This document shows positions 30,785-40,500 of a stretch of DNA of 64,000 nucleotides, one piece after another. The DNA is from Candidatus Methanosphaera massiliense (lineage in GTDB: Archaea > Methanobacteriota > Methanobacteria > Methanobacteriales > Methanobacteriaceae). The stretch lies in NCBI RefSeq assembly GCF_028890305.1, contig NZ_JARBXM010000001.1:684501-748500 (forward strand). Direction: 5' to 3'. The notes under the pieces are model-generated. The model was not told the origin of the DNA. It was given only the letters and a program-made list of their open reading frames with translations, and made no database searches. Numbering within the stretch: position 1 is the stretch's first letter; every line of letters starts with the position of its first letter. The translations under genes and the position numbers were made by a program.

Positions 30785-31762
30785 GTGGAAGAATTGAACA
30801 AATTTATACCTGACAAAGACATCACCCTATTTAGAAGTTGTCTAGTATCTGCAGAATATCCAGGTATAGAAGCCTCAACAAAATATATATTTGATAAATT
30901 AGGAATAGAATACTTAATAGACCGTAATCAGTCATGTTGTACAGGACTAGGACATTATTATGATATATTTGATGAATTATCAACAACAGCATTAGCAGCA
31001 AGAAACTTCAGTCACGCAATCAAAAACAATCACAAACACTACGTACCAATGTGTGCAACATGCTATGCAATATTAAAGAATGCAGCAGTAATACTAAACG
31101 AAAAAGATGATGTAAGAGAGGAAATCAACAAATCATTCCGAGAAAATGGATTAGAAGACTTACAATATCATAAAGGAGATATAGACCCCGTAAATGATAT
31201 AACACACGCAGCAGAAATACTATATGCTCACAGAGACGAACTATCAAAATATAAAAAAGTAGATCTATCCGGAATAAAAATAGCAACACACCACGGATGC
31301 CACTACTGCAAGGTACACTACCATGACACATTAGAAGGAGTAAGAGACCCAGAACTCTTAGATAAAATATGTGAAGCAATAGGTGCACCAACAATAGGAT
31401 GGTATGACCATAAAAAACTCACATGCGGATGTGGATTCAGACAGAGATATGCTAATAGGGATTTATCACTAGAAGTATCAACAGATAAATTTGAAAGTCT
31501 ATACAATGAAGATGTGGACTTATTAATAGTAATGTGTCCAAACTGCCACCTACAATTCGACAGATATGAAAAAGTAATACAAAACCAGACAAATCATAAA
31601 AAACACATGGCAGTATTAAACATAGCACAACTAGTAGCATTATACATGGGAGCAGACCCATATAAAGTACTGGGAATACAAACTCATACAATAAGAGTAG
31701 AACCATTACTAGATAAACTAGGCATAGAGTATGATGACAGGGAGGATAAAATACATGACTGA
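30785..31762 (+). CDS. hdrB: HdrB-like heterodisulfide reductase subunit (atypical)
   Basis: A 325-residue protein with two CCG-type cysteine domains that hold the noncubane iron-sulfur clusters in HdrB. The first domain is complete (FRSCLVSAEYPG, QSCCTG, MCATC). In the second, HGCHYC and VMCPNC are present, but the central CC pair is replaced by C-G-C (LTCGCGFRQ, codons near 31420). Start: GTG 30785 with AGGAGG upstream, or TTG 30794. It overlaps the hdrA-like start by 8 bp. It may use a substrate other than CoM-S-S-CoB; that is inference. Confidence 0.85.
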   Translation: MEELNKFIPDKDITLFRSCLVSAEYPGIEASTKYIFDKLGIEYLIDRNQSCCTGLGHYYDIFDELSTTALAARNFSHAIKNNHKHYVPMCATCYAILKNAAVILNEKDDVREEINKSFRENGLEDLQYHKGDIDPVNDITHAAEILYAHRDELSKYKKVDLSGIKIATHHGCHYCKVHYHDTLEGVRDPELLDKICEAIGAPTIGWYDHKKLTCGCGFRQRYANRDLSLEVSTDKFESLYNEDVDLLIVMCPNCHLQFDRYEKVIQNQTNHKKHMAVLNIAQLVALYMGADPYKVLGIQTHTIRVEPLLDKLGIEYDDREDKIHD

Positions 31763-34070
31763 AAAACATAAAATAGGAGTATTTCTCTGTCACTGTGGTG
31801 GAAACATATCTGATGTATTAGATATGGATAAAATAGAGGAAGAATTATCTAAAAATGATGAAGTAGTATCCATAAAACACCATCAAAATCTATGCTCATT
31901 AGAAGGAAGAAAAATAATAAAAGACCAAATCCTAAGAGAAGGATTAGATAGAGTAGTAATTTCAGCATGTTCAAAGGTAACACATGGAGAAACATTCCAG
32001 AACTACATAAAACCATTAAATCCATACTTATATGAGATGCCAAATATAAGAGAACAATGCTCATGGGTAACAGAAAACCCTGAAAAAGCAACAGTAAAGG
32101 CAATATCTCTAATTAACTCAGGAATAGAATCAGTAAAATATGATGAACCACTACAGAAAATACCAACACAGGTAAAAAATAAGGTACTGGTAATAGGAGC
32201 AGGTATATCTGGTATAACAACAGCAATATCCCTAGCAAAACAGGGAATGAAAGTAACATTAATAGAACAAAAACCTGCAGTAGGCGGAGCAATGGTACAG
32301 GTAGGTAAAGTATTCTCGCCAGAAAAATTAACAGAGGACTGTGCCGCTTGTCTGTTAAATCCAGTTATAAACGAGATGGTACATAATAAGAACATTCAAT
32401 TACTAACTAACACTAAACTAGAACGTTCTGAAAGAAGAGCAGGTAACTTTGATGTAATCCTAAGAAAAAAACCTAAATATGTTGATCCAAACAAGTGTAC
32501 TGGATGCGGCCGATGTACCGAGGCATGTCCTGTAATCACACCAGATGAGTGGAATGAAGGATTAATTAATCGTAAAGCAATATATAAGCCATTTCCGCAG
32601 GCAGTTCCAAGTACATACACACTCGATGATGAACACTGTATAAAATGTGGAGCATGTACAAAGGTATGTCCAACAGATGCAATAAACTTAGATGCTATTG
32701 ATGATATCATATCACTAACAGTAGGATCTGTTGTAATAGCAACTGGACATCAACGTTTTGATACAAGTAAAAGACCAGAGTATGGTCATGAATTATATGA
32801 TGATGTAATTAGTCAAATGGAATTAGCACGTATTATGGGTGTTAATGGTCCTACTCATGGAAAATTACTTGTACCCTCAACAGGTAAGGTGCCAAGACGT
32901 GTTGTAATGATACAATGTGTTGGTTCAAGAGACCAGCTTCCAGGTGGTAATAAATACTGCTCCAAGGTATGCTGTATGGTTGCTCTTAAAAATGCTAATC
33001 TTATCCGTACACATTACCCTGATACAGAGGTTATCATATGCTACACTGATATCCGTACCGTAGGTGTTTATGAGAAATATTACAAGTATGTTCAAGATAA
33101 TGGTGTAGAGCTTATTCGTGGACGTCCTGGAGAAATTGCACAGGAAGATGACCATATGATAGTAAGGATAGAAGATACACTAACCGGTATTAGGGAAGAG
33201 ATTCCAACAGACCTGGTAGTGTTATCAGCTGCACTTGAAGCTAGTGCTGGAACTATTGAAGTTTCAAATACATTGAATGTTCCAAGAACAGAGGATAATT
33301 TCATCAAAGAAAAACATCCTAAGATGAAACCTGTTACAACAGATATTGAAGGTATTTTCGTATGTGGTACAGCTCAGGGACCAAAAGATATTACTGATAG
33401 TATTATTCAAGCTAATGCAGCTGCAACTAAGATTTCCGAGTTAGTTAATGGTGGTTTAGAGGTTGAACCATTTATTGCTACAGTTAATGTTAAAAACTGT
33501 ATCCTATGTGGTACCTGTGTGGATAATTGTATTTATCAGGCGATTACACTTAGCAGGCAGTCTATCCATGTAGATCCTATCTCCTGTACTGGATGTGGTG
33601 ATTGTATACTCACATGTCCACAGGAAGCTATTAGTATACAGGGACAGAGTGATGATAAATTAGAGGCAAGTATTCGTGGAATGTTGAAAGATAAACGTGA
33701 TGATGAACAAATAATCATAGCATTCCTGGATGATATTGGTAATGTTTCAGCAAACAATATGGGTATTAACAGAGTTACTTGTCCTGACTCTGTACGTATT
33801 ATCAATGTTCCATTCATCAACCGTGTAAAGTATAGACATGTTAAATATGCTTTAACTCATGGTGCTGATGGAGTATTCCTAGGAGAGTATCCTGATACTT
33901 CTAAACATAATGAGATTAGAAAAAACGTGAATATCATGAAGAAACAATTAGAAGAGGATGGTATTAATCCTAACAGATTGTTAATTCACAGTGTATTTAT
34001 TCCATACTTTAGAGGATTGGCTAATCAGTTTAAAGAGTTTGATAATAATCTCAAAAATGAATCATATTAA
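31755..34070 (+). CDS. hdrA: HdrA-like flavoprotein fused to a cysteine-less MvhD-like domain
   Basis: About 771 residues. Order: an N-terminal HdrA cluster domain (FLCHCGGN and ISACSKVTH), an FAD-binding Rossmann fold (VLVIGAGISGITTAIS), two [4Fe-4S] motifs (CTGCGRCTEACP, CIKCGACTKVCP), a conserved middle (YCSKVCCMVALKNA), two more ferredoxin motifs (CILCGTCVDNC, CTGCGDCILTCP), then about 120 residues that match the MvhD fold pattern without its [2Fe-2S] cysteines. The start ATG 31755 has GGAGG 9 nt upstream; an earlier GTG is less likely. In Methanosarcina HdrA2 is also fused to MvhD, so this resembles that class. Electron entry probably does not use a [2Fe-2S] cluster here. Confidence 0.88.
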   Translation: MTEKHKIGVFLCHCGGNISDVLDMDKIEEELSKNDEVVSIKHHQNLCSLEGRKIIKDQILREGLDRVVISACSKVTHGETFQNYIKPLNPYLYEMPNIREQCSWVTENPEKATVKAISLINSGIESVKYDEPLQKIPTQVKNKVLVIGAGISGITTAISLAKQGMKVTLIEQKPAVGGAMVQVGKVFSPEKLTEDCAACLLNPVINEMVHNKNIQLLTNTKLERSERRAGNFDVILRKKPKYVDPNKCTGCGRCTEACPVITPDEWNEGLINRKAIYKPFPQAVPSTYTLDDEHCIKCGACTKVCPTDAINLDAIDDIISLTVGSVVIATGHQRFDTSKRPEYGHELYDDVISQMELARIMGVNGPTHGKLLVPSTGKVPRRVVMIQCVGSRDQLPGGNKYCSKVCCMVALKNANLIRTHYPDTEVIICYTDIRTVGVYEKYYKYVQDNGVELIRGRPGEIAQEDDHMIVRIEDTLTGIREEIPTDLVVLSAALEASAGTIEVSNTLNVPRTEDNFIKEKHPKMKPVTTDIEGIFVCGTAQGPKDITDSIIQANAAATKISELVNGGLEVEPFIATVNVKNCILCGTCVDNCIYQAITLSRQSIHVDPISCTGCGDCILTCPQEAISIQGQSDDKLEASIRGMLKDKRDDEQIIIAFLDDIGNVSANNMGINRVTCPDSVRIINVPFINRVKYRHVKYALTHGADGVFLGEYPDTSKHNEIRKNVNIMKKQLEEDGINPNRLLIHSVFIPYFRGLANQFKEFDNNLKNESY

Positions 34071-34077
34071 CATTCAG

Positions 34078-34115
34078 AAGAGTAGTTGAATGTAAATCAC
34101 TTCCATGCTACTCTC
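34078..34115 (+). terminator. Hairpin between the hdr operon and the helicase
   Basis: AGAGTAG pairs with CTACTCT, a 7-bp stem with a long loop, followed within 20 bp by a T-rich stretch. Located just after the hdrA-like stop, where the transcript probably ends. Confidence 0.35.
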
Positions 34116-34157
34116 CCATATTATTTCTTTTTTTAGTAATAGAGGTTTAGATTACAC

Positions 34158-36359
34158 ATGATATCTGAGGATAAATTTATAGAATTAGTAGATACTGTAT
34201 TAGATAGAAATATCAGTGAAAATATTAATCAGAAAGAAGCTATCATGGCAGATATATCTAATAGTCAGTATATTGTAGCGGGCCCTGGTAGTGGAAAGAC
34301 TACTGTTCTTGTTTTAAAGATTTTAAAGTATTTTTTTGTTGATGATGTAAATTTAGATGAAGTTATAGTCACTACTTTCACAAAGAAAGCTGCACGTGAA
34401 TTGAATAATCGAACTATTGAATGGGCTAAGTTATTATGTGGTGCATTAGACATACCTTTACCTAAATCATTTAATTCTCTGATGATAGGCACGCTTGATA
34501 GTATTGCAGAGGATTACGTGTCAAAAGTTCGTGATATTGATGTTATTGATAATTTCACATCTTCTGCTGTGATGATGCAAACATTACTTGATGGAGAACG
34601 TAATACTGATAAACGTTTAAAACAGTTCTTTAAGCAATTAAAGAATAATAGTGGTGGTGTTAATACTGCTGAAATGAATAATCTGGTACAGGATATCAGG
34701 GAAAGATTGGTTTATGACATGGTGGATTATGATGCTATTAAGGCTAGTGCTGGTCGTGAACAGGTAATGTATGAGATTATTGATGATTATAATCAACGCT
34801 TGTATTCACGGGATATTCTTGATTATCCATTACTTGAGAGGATATTCTATGATTTATTAGCTGATAATCTTATTCCTGAGGTTAAAGGTGTACGTGTATT
34901 ATTAATTGATGAATATCAGGATACGAATTATCTTCAGGAACAGATTTATTTTAAATTAGCACGTCATGTGAATGATAATAATGGTAATATTACCGTAGTT
35001 GGTGATGATGACCAGTCATTATATAGATTCCGTGGTGCTAGTGTTGAATTATTTACAGATTACGTGGAAAGAATTGATGAAGCTTTATCTATTAGGCCTA
35101 ATACTATATTCTTACAAAAGAATTACAGGTCTACAAGTAATATTATTGATTTTACAAATGAATTTATTCATATGGATAATAGATATCTTTCTAACCGTAC
35201 TATTAACAAGCCTTTGATTGTTCCATGTGAGAATACTGTGGATGGTTTACCTGTTATTGGTTTATTTAGAAATAATATTGAGGAGTTATCCACTGATTTA
35301 TCTAATTTGATATATAATCTTAAAATGGGTAACAGTTTTAAGGTTACTCGTCACGGTGTTTCTTATGATATTTCTGCAGGAAATAATCCGTCTATTGCAT
35401 TACTTATTAATTCTCCTAAGGAGATTAACGCGTTTAATAAGAAGAGATTACCTTTCTATGTGAGGGAAAGCATATCTTATAAGGATGAGAAGATGGTTGT
35501 ATTTAATCCCCGTGGTCAAAATATTGAATCTACTGATATAGTGTCATTGATTTGTGGTTTGATTTTGTTGTCTATTGACCCTGAAGGTAAAACTCAGGAT
35601 AATCTTGATAATATTCCACCACATACAAAGAATGTATTAAAATCATGGAGAAAATATGCTACAGAGTACATATCTAGCACGGATAAATCAATTATTTTAG
35701 AGGGGGATGTTATTAACCTAGATAACTTACTGGAAGATATAGATAATGAATGTAATTCTTTAGTGGATGAGTCACAGGAGAACGCAATTTATCATGATAT
35801 TATAATGGATACTATTACTCAGACAAAGAATGCTATTACAGTTGATGGTTTATTATCTACAAAGCAGGTCTTTTGGCATATTCTAGTTCCTATTGCCTCT
35901 GGTGCTATTGATATTGATGATGACATGTTTGAAATTAATTATGAGGATAATATTAATATAATGTCTATTCATCAGTCTAAGGGATTGGAGTTTGATGTTG
36001 TCATTGTTGATGTGGGCTCGGATATCTATAATAATTCAAGTTCTACAGCATTTAAGCGTTTCCCTAATCGTGGTGGTAAGACATTTAATATTGAAAGATA
36101 TCTTAGGAAATATTCTAGTTTAGATGATAGTTATGATTCACATACGGGTCTTGATGATGAGTTTAATGATCTTATAAGACGTTATTTTGTTGCTTATACT
36201 CGTGCAAAGTCTGTACTTATTCTTGTTGGATTGAATAGTATGCGTTATGGTTATAAGGGTGATTTCCAGGATAATATTTTAATTCCTAATGTTGCTACTG
36301 GTTGGAGCAGGGATAAGGTTTGGCATTGGGATAATTTGAATAATTTGTTAAATATTTAA
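34158..36359 (+). CDS. UvrD/Rep-family superfamily 1 DNA helicase
   Basis: A 733-residue ATP-dependent 3'-5' helicase of the UvrD/PcrA/Rep type. Walker A is AGPGSGKTT. Motif Ia is TTFTKKAARELNNR. Motif II is LLIDEYQDTN. Motif III is VVGDDDQSLYRFRGA. Motif IV is LQKNYRS. Motif V is SIHQSKGLEFDVVIV and motif VI is YVAYTRAK-like (FVAYTRAKSVLILVG). No nuclease domain is visible at the C-terminus. Such helicases are less common in methanogens and may be of bacterial origin. It probably acts in DNA repair. Confidence 0.93.
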   Translation: MISEDKFIELVDTVLDRNISENINQKEAIMADISNSQYIVAGPGSGKTTVLVLKILKYFFVDDVNLDEVIVTTFTKKAARELNNRTIEWAKLLCGALDIPLPKSFNSLMIGTLDSIAEDYVSKVRDIDVIDNFTSSAVMMQTLLDGERNTDKRLKQFFKQLKNNSGGVNTAEMNNLVQDIRERLVYDMVDYDAIKASAGREQVMYEIIDDYNQRLYSRDILDYPLLERIFYDLLADNLIPEVKGVRVLLIDEYQDTNYLQEQIYFKLARHVNDNNGNITVVGDDDQSLYRFRGASVELFTDYVERIDEALSIRPNTIFLQKNYRSTSNIIDFTNEFIHMDNRYLSNRTINKPLIVPCENTVDGLPVIGLFRNNIEELSTDLSNLIYNLKMGNSFKVTRHGVSYDISAGNNPSIALLINSPKEINAFNKKRLPFYVRESISYKDEKMVVFNPRGQNIESTDIVSLICGLILLSIDPEGKTQDNLDNIPPHTKNVLKSWRKYATEYISSTDKSIILEGDVINLDNLLEDIDNECNSLVDESQENAIYHDIIMDTITQTKNAITVDGLLSTKQVFWHILVPIASGAIDIDDDMFEINYEDNINIMSIHQSKGLEFDVVIVDVGSDIYNNSSSTAFKRFPNRGGKTFNIERYLRKYSSLDDSYDSHTGLDDEFNDLIRRYFVAYTRAKSVLILVGLNSMRYGYKGDFQDNILIPNVATGWSRDKVWHWDNLNNLLNI

Positions 36360-36472
36360 ATGTATACTTATCTTTGTTTAATTTATTTTAAAATGAGTAA
36401 TTAAATAATTGTTTTAAAAATTAGTAGTTTAGAATAAAAAAAAGAGTTTTGATGTGTTATTTATTATAACAC

Positions 36473-36580
36473 TTATCCGTGGTATCTTTTTTCTCTTACT
36501 CCTCTTCCTTTCTTGTTTCCTTGTTTTTTGTATCCAGATTTTGGTCTGGTTCTTCTGTTTGTTCCTTTGACTTTTGCCAT
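36473..36580 (-). CDS. Very small, highly basic protein (35 aa)
   Basis: A 35-residue ORF, MAKVKGTNRRTRPKSGYK followed by KQGNKKGRGVREKRYHG, with about 40% Lys+Arg and a net charge above +12. GGAGGGA lies 5 nt upstream of ATG 36580, one of the better ribosome sites in the window. This supports real translation although the ORF is short. The composition resembles small archaeal ribosomal proteins or nucleic-acid-binding extensions, but I do not recognise the family. It is alone, between two rightward genes and divergent from cpgS. Confidence 0.7.
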   Translation of the reverse strand: MAKVKGTNRRTRPKSGYKKQGNKKGRGVREKRYHG

Positions 36581-36943
36581 GATGTTCCCTCCTGTTAATT
36601 TTCTATGAATCGTTATATTATTCATTATCCATCTTTATTATGATTTTTCAGATAATGTCCGTTTCTTATACTTAATATATTATATTAAGTTTTCATCATG
36701 AAATAGTATATATAATTATATTTAAAAACAATAATATATATTTTTTCATTTGTAATCAGGGTTCCTATTCTTGTTTTCTATTGTGGTAATGTATTTTATT
36801 TTTACTGTTCTTATTCACATCCAGACGTATATTTCAAGTGTAACTTTTCACTATTTATGAATTCTAACTTGACAATTGATAAATTATTTTACAAGTAAAT
36901 GTAATATATCATATATAGAGATAAAAAGTTGGAGACAGTTAAC
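36581..36943. other. Divergent intergenic region
   Basis: 363 bp of AT-rich DNA between the small basic-protein gene and cpgS. It contains a near-palindrome around 36675-36695 (CTTAATATATTATATTAAG) that could be a regulator site or just AT-rich sequence. GGAG at 36931-36934 serves cpgS. No gene found. Confidence 0.35.
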
Positions 36944-38332
36944 ATGGAAAAAGAAAACTCTAAAAAAGTAATATGTCTTGTAGATGGAGAACATTACTTT
37001 CCTGTAACAAAATCAGCAATAAATAAAATAGAATCAAAAGGATATGAAGTAGAATTACTATTATTCATAGGTGGAACAGAAAAACTAAGAGATAGCAATG
37101 TAGATGTGATATCTGAATTCTTCAATAAGCCAGTAATATTTGGAGAAGATCATAAACTAATCCCCTATGATTTAATAAAAAAATCAATAGAAAAATACAA
37201 TCCAGATATTGTAATAGACTTATCAGATGAACCAGTTGTAAATTATGGTAAAAGATTTAAGATAGCAACAGTAGTTCTACAGGAAGGAGTAATATATAAG
37301 GGTCCAGATTTTGAATTCAAGCCACTTAAGGAAGAGGAAGTTCTAAAAAATCCATCATATAAAATAATAGGAACAGGTAAAAGAATAGGAAAAACAGCAG
37401 TATCAGCATACACTGCAAGATTAATCAACAAGGAAGATAAATTCACGCCATGTGTAGTTGCAATGGGTAGAGGTGGACCCGAAATTCCGGAAATAGTACA
37501 TGGTGATAAGATAAAACTAACACCAGAATATCTTATGGAACAATCAGATAAAGGTTTACATGCAGCATCAGATCACTGGGAAGATGCTCTAATGAGCAGA
37601 GTATTAACAGTAGGCTGCCGTAGATGTGCTGGAGGTATGGCAGGAAAGGTATATATCACAAACATGGTTGAAGGTGCAAGGATGACAAATGCATTAGACA
37701 CTAACTTAATAGCCATAGAAGGTAGCGGATCTGCAATTCCACCAATAAAAACCGATAAAGAAATAGTATTAGTTGGTGCTAATCAGCCTATTGACACTAT
37801 CACTGAGTTCTTTGGACCATATAGAATTAAATTAGCTGACCTTGTTATCATAACAATGTGTGATGAAGAAATCTGCTCTCCAGATAAATTAGATTTATTA
37901 CTAAAAGAGATTCACGCTATTAATCCTAGTGCTGATATTGTTCCTACAATATTTAGGCCTCATCCTGTTGATTCAATTGAGGGTAAGAATATATTATTTG
38001 CTACCACAGCTCCAGAATCTGTTCAACATTTATTAAAAGAATATTTAGAGGAAAACTTTAATTGTAACGTGGTTGCTATTTCATCTAACTTATCTAATAG
38101 ACCACTACTTCAGAAAGATATTGAAGACAATATTGACAAAGTAGATATCATGTTAACAGAACTTAAAGCTGCAGCTGTAGATGTTGCCACTAAAGATGCT
38201 CTTCAAAAAGGTTTAAAAGTAGTTTACTGTGATAATATTCCTATTCCAATTGATTCAAGTTATAATCTTGATAAATCTATTATGAATTTAGTTCATGATG
38301 CTGTTGAATACTTTAATGATAAGAATAATTAA
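36944..38332 (+). CDS. cpgS: Cyclic 2,3-diphosphoglycerate synthetase
   Basis: A 462-residue ATP-dependent enzyme that closes 2,3-diphosphoglycerate to the cyclic anhydride cDPG, a major intracellular solute of Methanobacteriales and relatives. The P-loop-like [14 protein letters not shown] and the cysteine-containing [16 protein letters not shown] are typical of this family, and length matches the Methanothermus enzyme. ATG 36944 is preferred over TTG 36929: GGAG lies 9 nt upstream of the ATG. It stands alone with its own promoter. Confidence 0.88.
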   Translation: MEKENSKKVICLVDGEHYFPVTKSAINKIESKGYEVELLLFIGGTEKLRDSNVDVISEFFNKPVIFGEDHKLIPYDLIKKSIEKYNPDIVIDLSDEPVVNYGKRFKIATVVLQEGVIYKGPDFEFKPLKEEEVLKNPSYKIIGTGKRIGKTAVSAYTARLINKEDKFTPCVVAMGRGGPEIPEIVHGDKIKLTPEYLMEQSDKGLHAASDHWEDALMSRVLTVGCRRCAGGMAGKVYITNMVEGARMTNALDTNLIAIEGSGSAIPPIKTDKEIVLVGANQPIDTITEFFGPYRIKLADLVIITMCDEEICSPDKLDLLLKEIHAINPSADIVPTIFRPHPVDSIEGKNILFATTAPESVQHLLKEYLEENFNCNVVAISSNLSNRPLLQKDIEDNIDKVDIMLTELKAAAVDVATKDALQKGLKVVYCDNIPIPIDSSYNLDKSIMNLVHDAVEYFNDKNN

Positions 38333-38372
38333 TTATTTGATTATTTTTATTTTTTTTTTAATAGAAAACCAT

Positions 38373-38587
38373 AAAGTATTTATATAAGTTCAAACACCGT
38401 TATAATCATTAACTATATATATAGATAAATATATATTATAATAACAGTTGGAAAGAATAATATTTAAGAAAAATTATTTTCATGAATATTTTATTAATTA
38501 TCAAAAATTTTATATCAGTCTATGAAACACGGTTTTTTTAGGATATTATTCATCTAAAAATTCATAAAAAATAAATAATCAGTCTAT
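38373..38587 (+). promoter_or_regulatory. thsB promoter and two ATCAGTCTAT elements
   Basis: AAAGTATTTATATAAG at 38373-38388 is identical to the core upstream of thsA. ATCAGTCTAT occurs at 38514-38523 and 38578-38587, in the same orientation as each other and as the reverse complement of the thsA element. The distance from TATA to the start codon is about 250 bp, implying a long leader or a second promoter. Shared control of the two thermosome subunits, probably by a heat-shock regulator, is inferred. Confidence 0.6.
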
Positions 38588-38640
38588 AAAATAAATTTAA
38601 TGAATTTATCAGTAATATCTAAAATTGGAGGATAATTAAT

Positions 38641-40248
38641 ATGGCAAGACAAAACCAACAACCATTAATCATTCTAGCTGATGGATCCACAAGAAAAAGC
38701 GGAAGCCAGGCAACTAGAAACAATATAATGGCAGCTAAAATATTATCCAACGCACTAAAAACAACATTAGGTCCAAGAGGAATGGACAAAATGTTAGTAA
38801 ACACTATTGGTGATGTTAAAATAACCAATGATGGTTATACAATACTAAAAGAAACAGAACCAGATCATCCAGCAGCAAAAATGATTGTAGATTTAGCAAA
38901 ATCACAAGAAGAAGATTTTGGGGATGGAACAACAACAGCAGTAGTATTAGTTGGAGAAATATTAAAACAAGCTGAAGAATTAATAGAACAAGGAATACCA
39001 ATATCAACAATAGAAAAAGGATTCCACGAAGCAAGAAACAAAACACTAGAAGTATTCAATGACATCGCAATCACAACAGACAAAGAAGAACTAATAAACA
39101 TAGCAAGAACATCAATGACTGGAAAAGGCTCATTTAGAAATATCGACAAAATGGCAACAGAACTAGTAGAAGCACTATTAGATGTAGAAAAAGACGGTGA
39201 AATAGATCAAGACATGATTAAAATAAGAAAAATCCACGGTGAAGCAACAGAAGATACCGAGATTTCTGAATCAATCACAGTAGATAAAAACGTCGTAGAA
39301 TCAGAAATGCCAAAAGATGTTAAAAACGCTAAAATAGCATTACTACAATACCCAATAGATGCAAGAGAACTACAAAACGATGCAAAAATAAAACTAACAA
39401 CACCGGGAGAATACCAATCCTACCTTGATAAAGAAGCAGAAATGCTAAAAGAAGAAGTACAAAAAATAGTAGACTCTGGTGCAAACGTTTTATTCAACAA
39501 CAAAAAAATCAGTGACCTCGGACAACACTACCTAACAAAAGCTGGAATATTAACAGCTAAAAGAGTAAAAGCAGGAGACCTCAGAAGATTATCCAAAGCA
39601 ACAGGAGCAAACATTGTAAATAATGTACGTGAACTAACTCCTGATGATATCGGAGAAGCGGAACACGTATATGAAAGAGAAGTATTTGAAGACAGAGAAT
39701 ACATTTTCATAGAAGGTTGTAAATACCCTGGTGTTTTAAACATAATCGTAAGAGGAAGTACAAAACACGTCACTGACCAACTAGAACAAGCAATTAACGA
39801 TGCAATTGGTGCAGTAATAAAAGCAAGAAAAGAAAACAAAGCACTTCCAGGTGGAGGAGCAGCAGCTATTGCAGCATCCAAAGCATTAAAGAAATATGCA
39901 AACCAATTTGAAGATAAAAAACAACTAGTAGTAGCAGCATACGCAAAAGCACTAGAACAACTACCAGTAGCACTAGCTAAAAATGCTGGAATGGATACAA
40001 TCGATGTAACAACAGAATTACTAGCAGCACAAGAAAAATCAACAAACATGGGTATAAACGTCATAAAAAGAGAAGTATCCAACATGAAAGATGATGGAGT
40101 ACTTGACTCTAAAAACTCTGAAGACGAAATAGTATCAGGTGCAACAGAAATAGCATGTGAAATACTACGTATTGATGATGTAGTAGCTACAAAACCAGAA
40201 ACTCCAGTAGGAGGAGACATGCCTGGAACACCAAACCCATACATGTAG
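38641..40248 (+). CDS. thsB: Thermosome (group II chaperonin) subunit
   Basis: A 535-residue second chaperonin subunit, clearly paralogous to the gene at 17753. Motifs: TTLGPRGMDKMLVN, the ATPase loop [16 protein letters not shown], and PGGGAAAIAASKAL. The tail ends TPNPYM and lacks the Gly-Met repeats of the first subunit. The apical domain is more diverged. The first catalytic segment VTNDG of the paralogue becomes ITNDGYTIL, still functional-looking. GGAGG precedes ATG 38641. Confidence 0.95.
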   Translation: MARQNQQPLIILADGSTRKSGSQATRNNIMAAKILSNALKTTLGPRGMDKMLVNTIGDVKITNDGYTILKETEPDHPAAKMIVDLAKSQEEDFGDGTTTAVVLVGEILKQAEELIEQGIPISTIEKGFHEARNKTLEVFNDIAITTDKEELINIARTSMTGKGSFRNIDKMATELVEALLDVEKDGEIDQDMIKIRKIHGEATEDTEISESITVDKNVVESEMPKDVKNAKIALLQYPIDARELQNDAKIKLTTPGEYQSYLDKEAEMLKEEVQKIVDSGANVLFNNKKISDLGQHYLTKAGILTAKRVKAGDLRRLSKATGANIVNNVRELTPDDIGEAEHVYEREVFEDREYIFIEGCKYPGVLNIIVRGSTKHVTDQLEQAINDAIGAVIKARKENKALPGGGAAAIAASKALKKYANQFEDKKQLVVAAYAKALEQLPVALAKNAGMDTIDVTTELLAAQEKSTNMGINVIKREVSNMKDDGVLDSKNSEDEIVSGATEIACEILRIDDVVATKPETPVGGDMPGTPNPYM

Positions 40249-40260
40249 AGATGGAAACAC

Positions 40261-40295
40261 TTAAGAATGAAGGATAATTCATCCCTTCTTCTTAA
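40261..40295 (+). terminator. Imperfect hairpin after thsB
   Basis: TTAAGAA (40261-40267) pairs with TTCTTAA (40289-40295), and the inner GAAGGAT pairs with ATCCCTTC with one bulge. It lies 12 bp after the thsB stop. No long T-tract follows directly, so terminator function is tentative; it may protect the mRNA end. Confidence 0.4.
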
Positions 40296-40500
40296 ATAAA
40301 CCTTATTCTATTTATCCAATACACATAATCGCCCTATTATAAATAATATTTAATTTTTATATTAACAATTTAAATATAGAGTTATCTAGGCTTTTTTTAA
40401 GATAAATTACATAATTAGTCATATTATAGCATATTTTTAATAGTATTAAAAAAGATATATTTAATTATAATATTTTATTAATGTATTCTGGAGGATTAAA

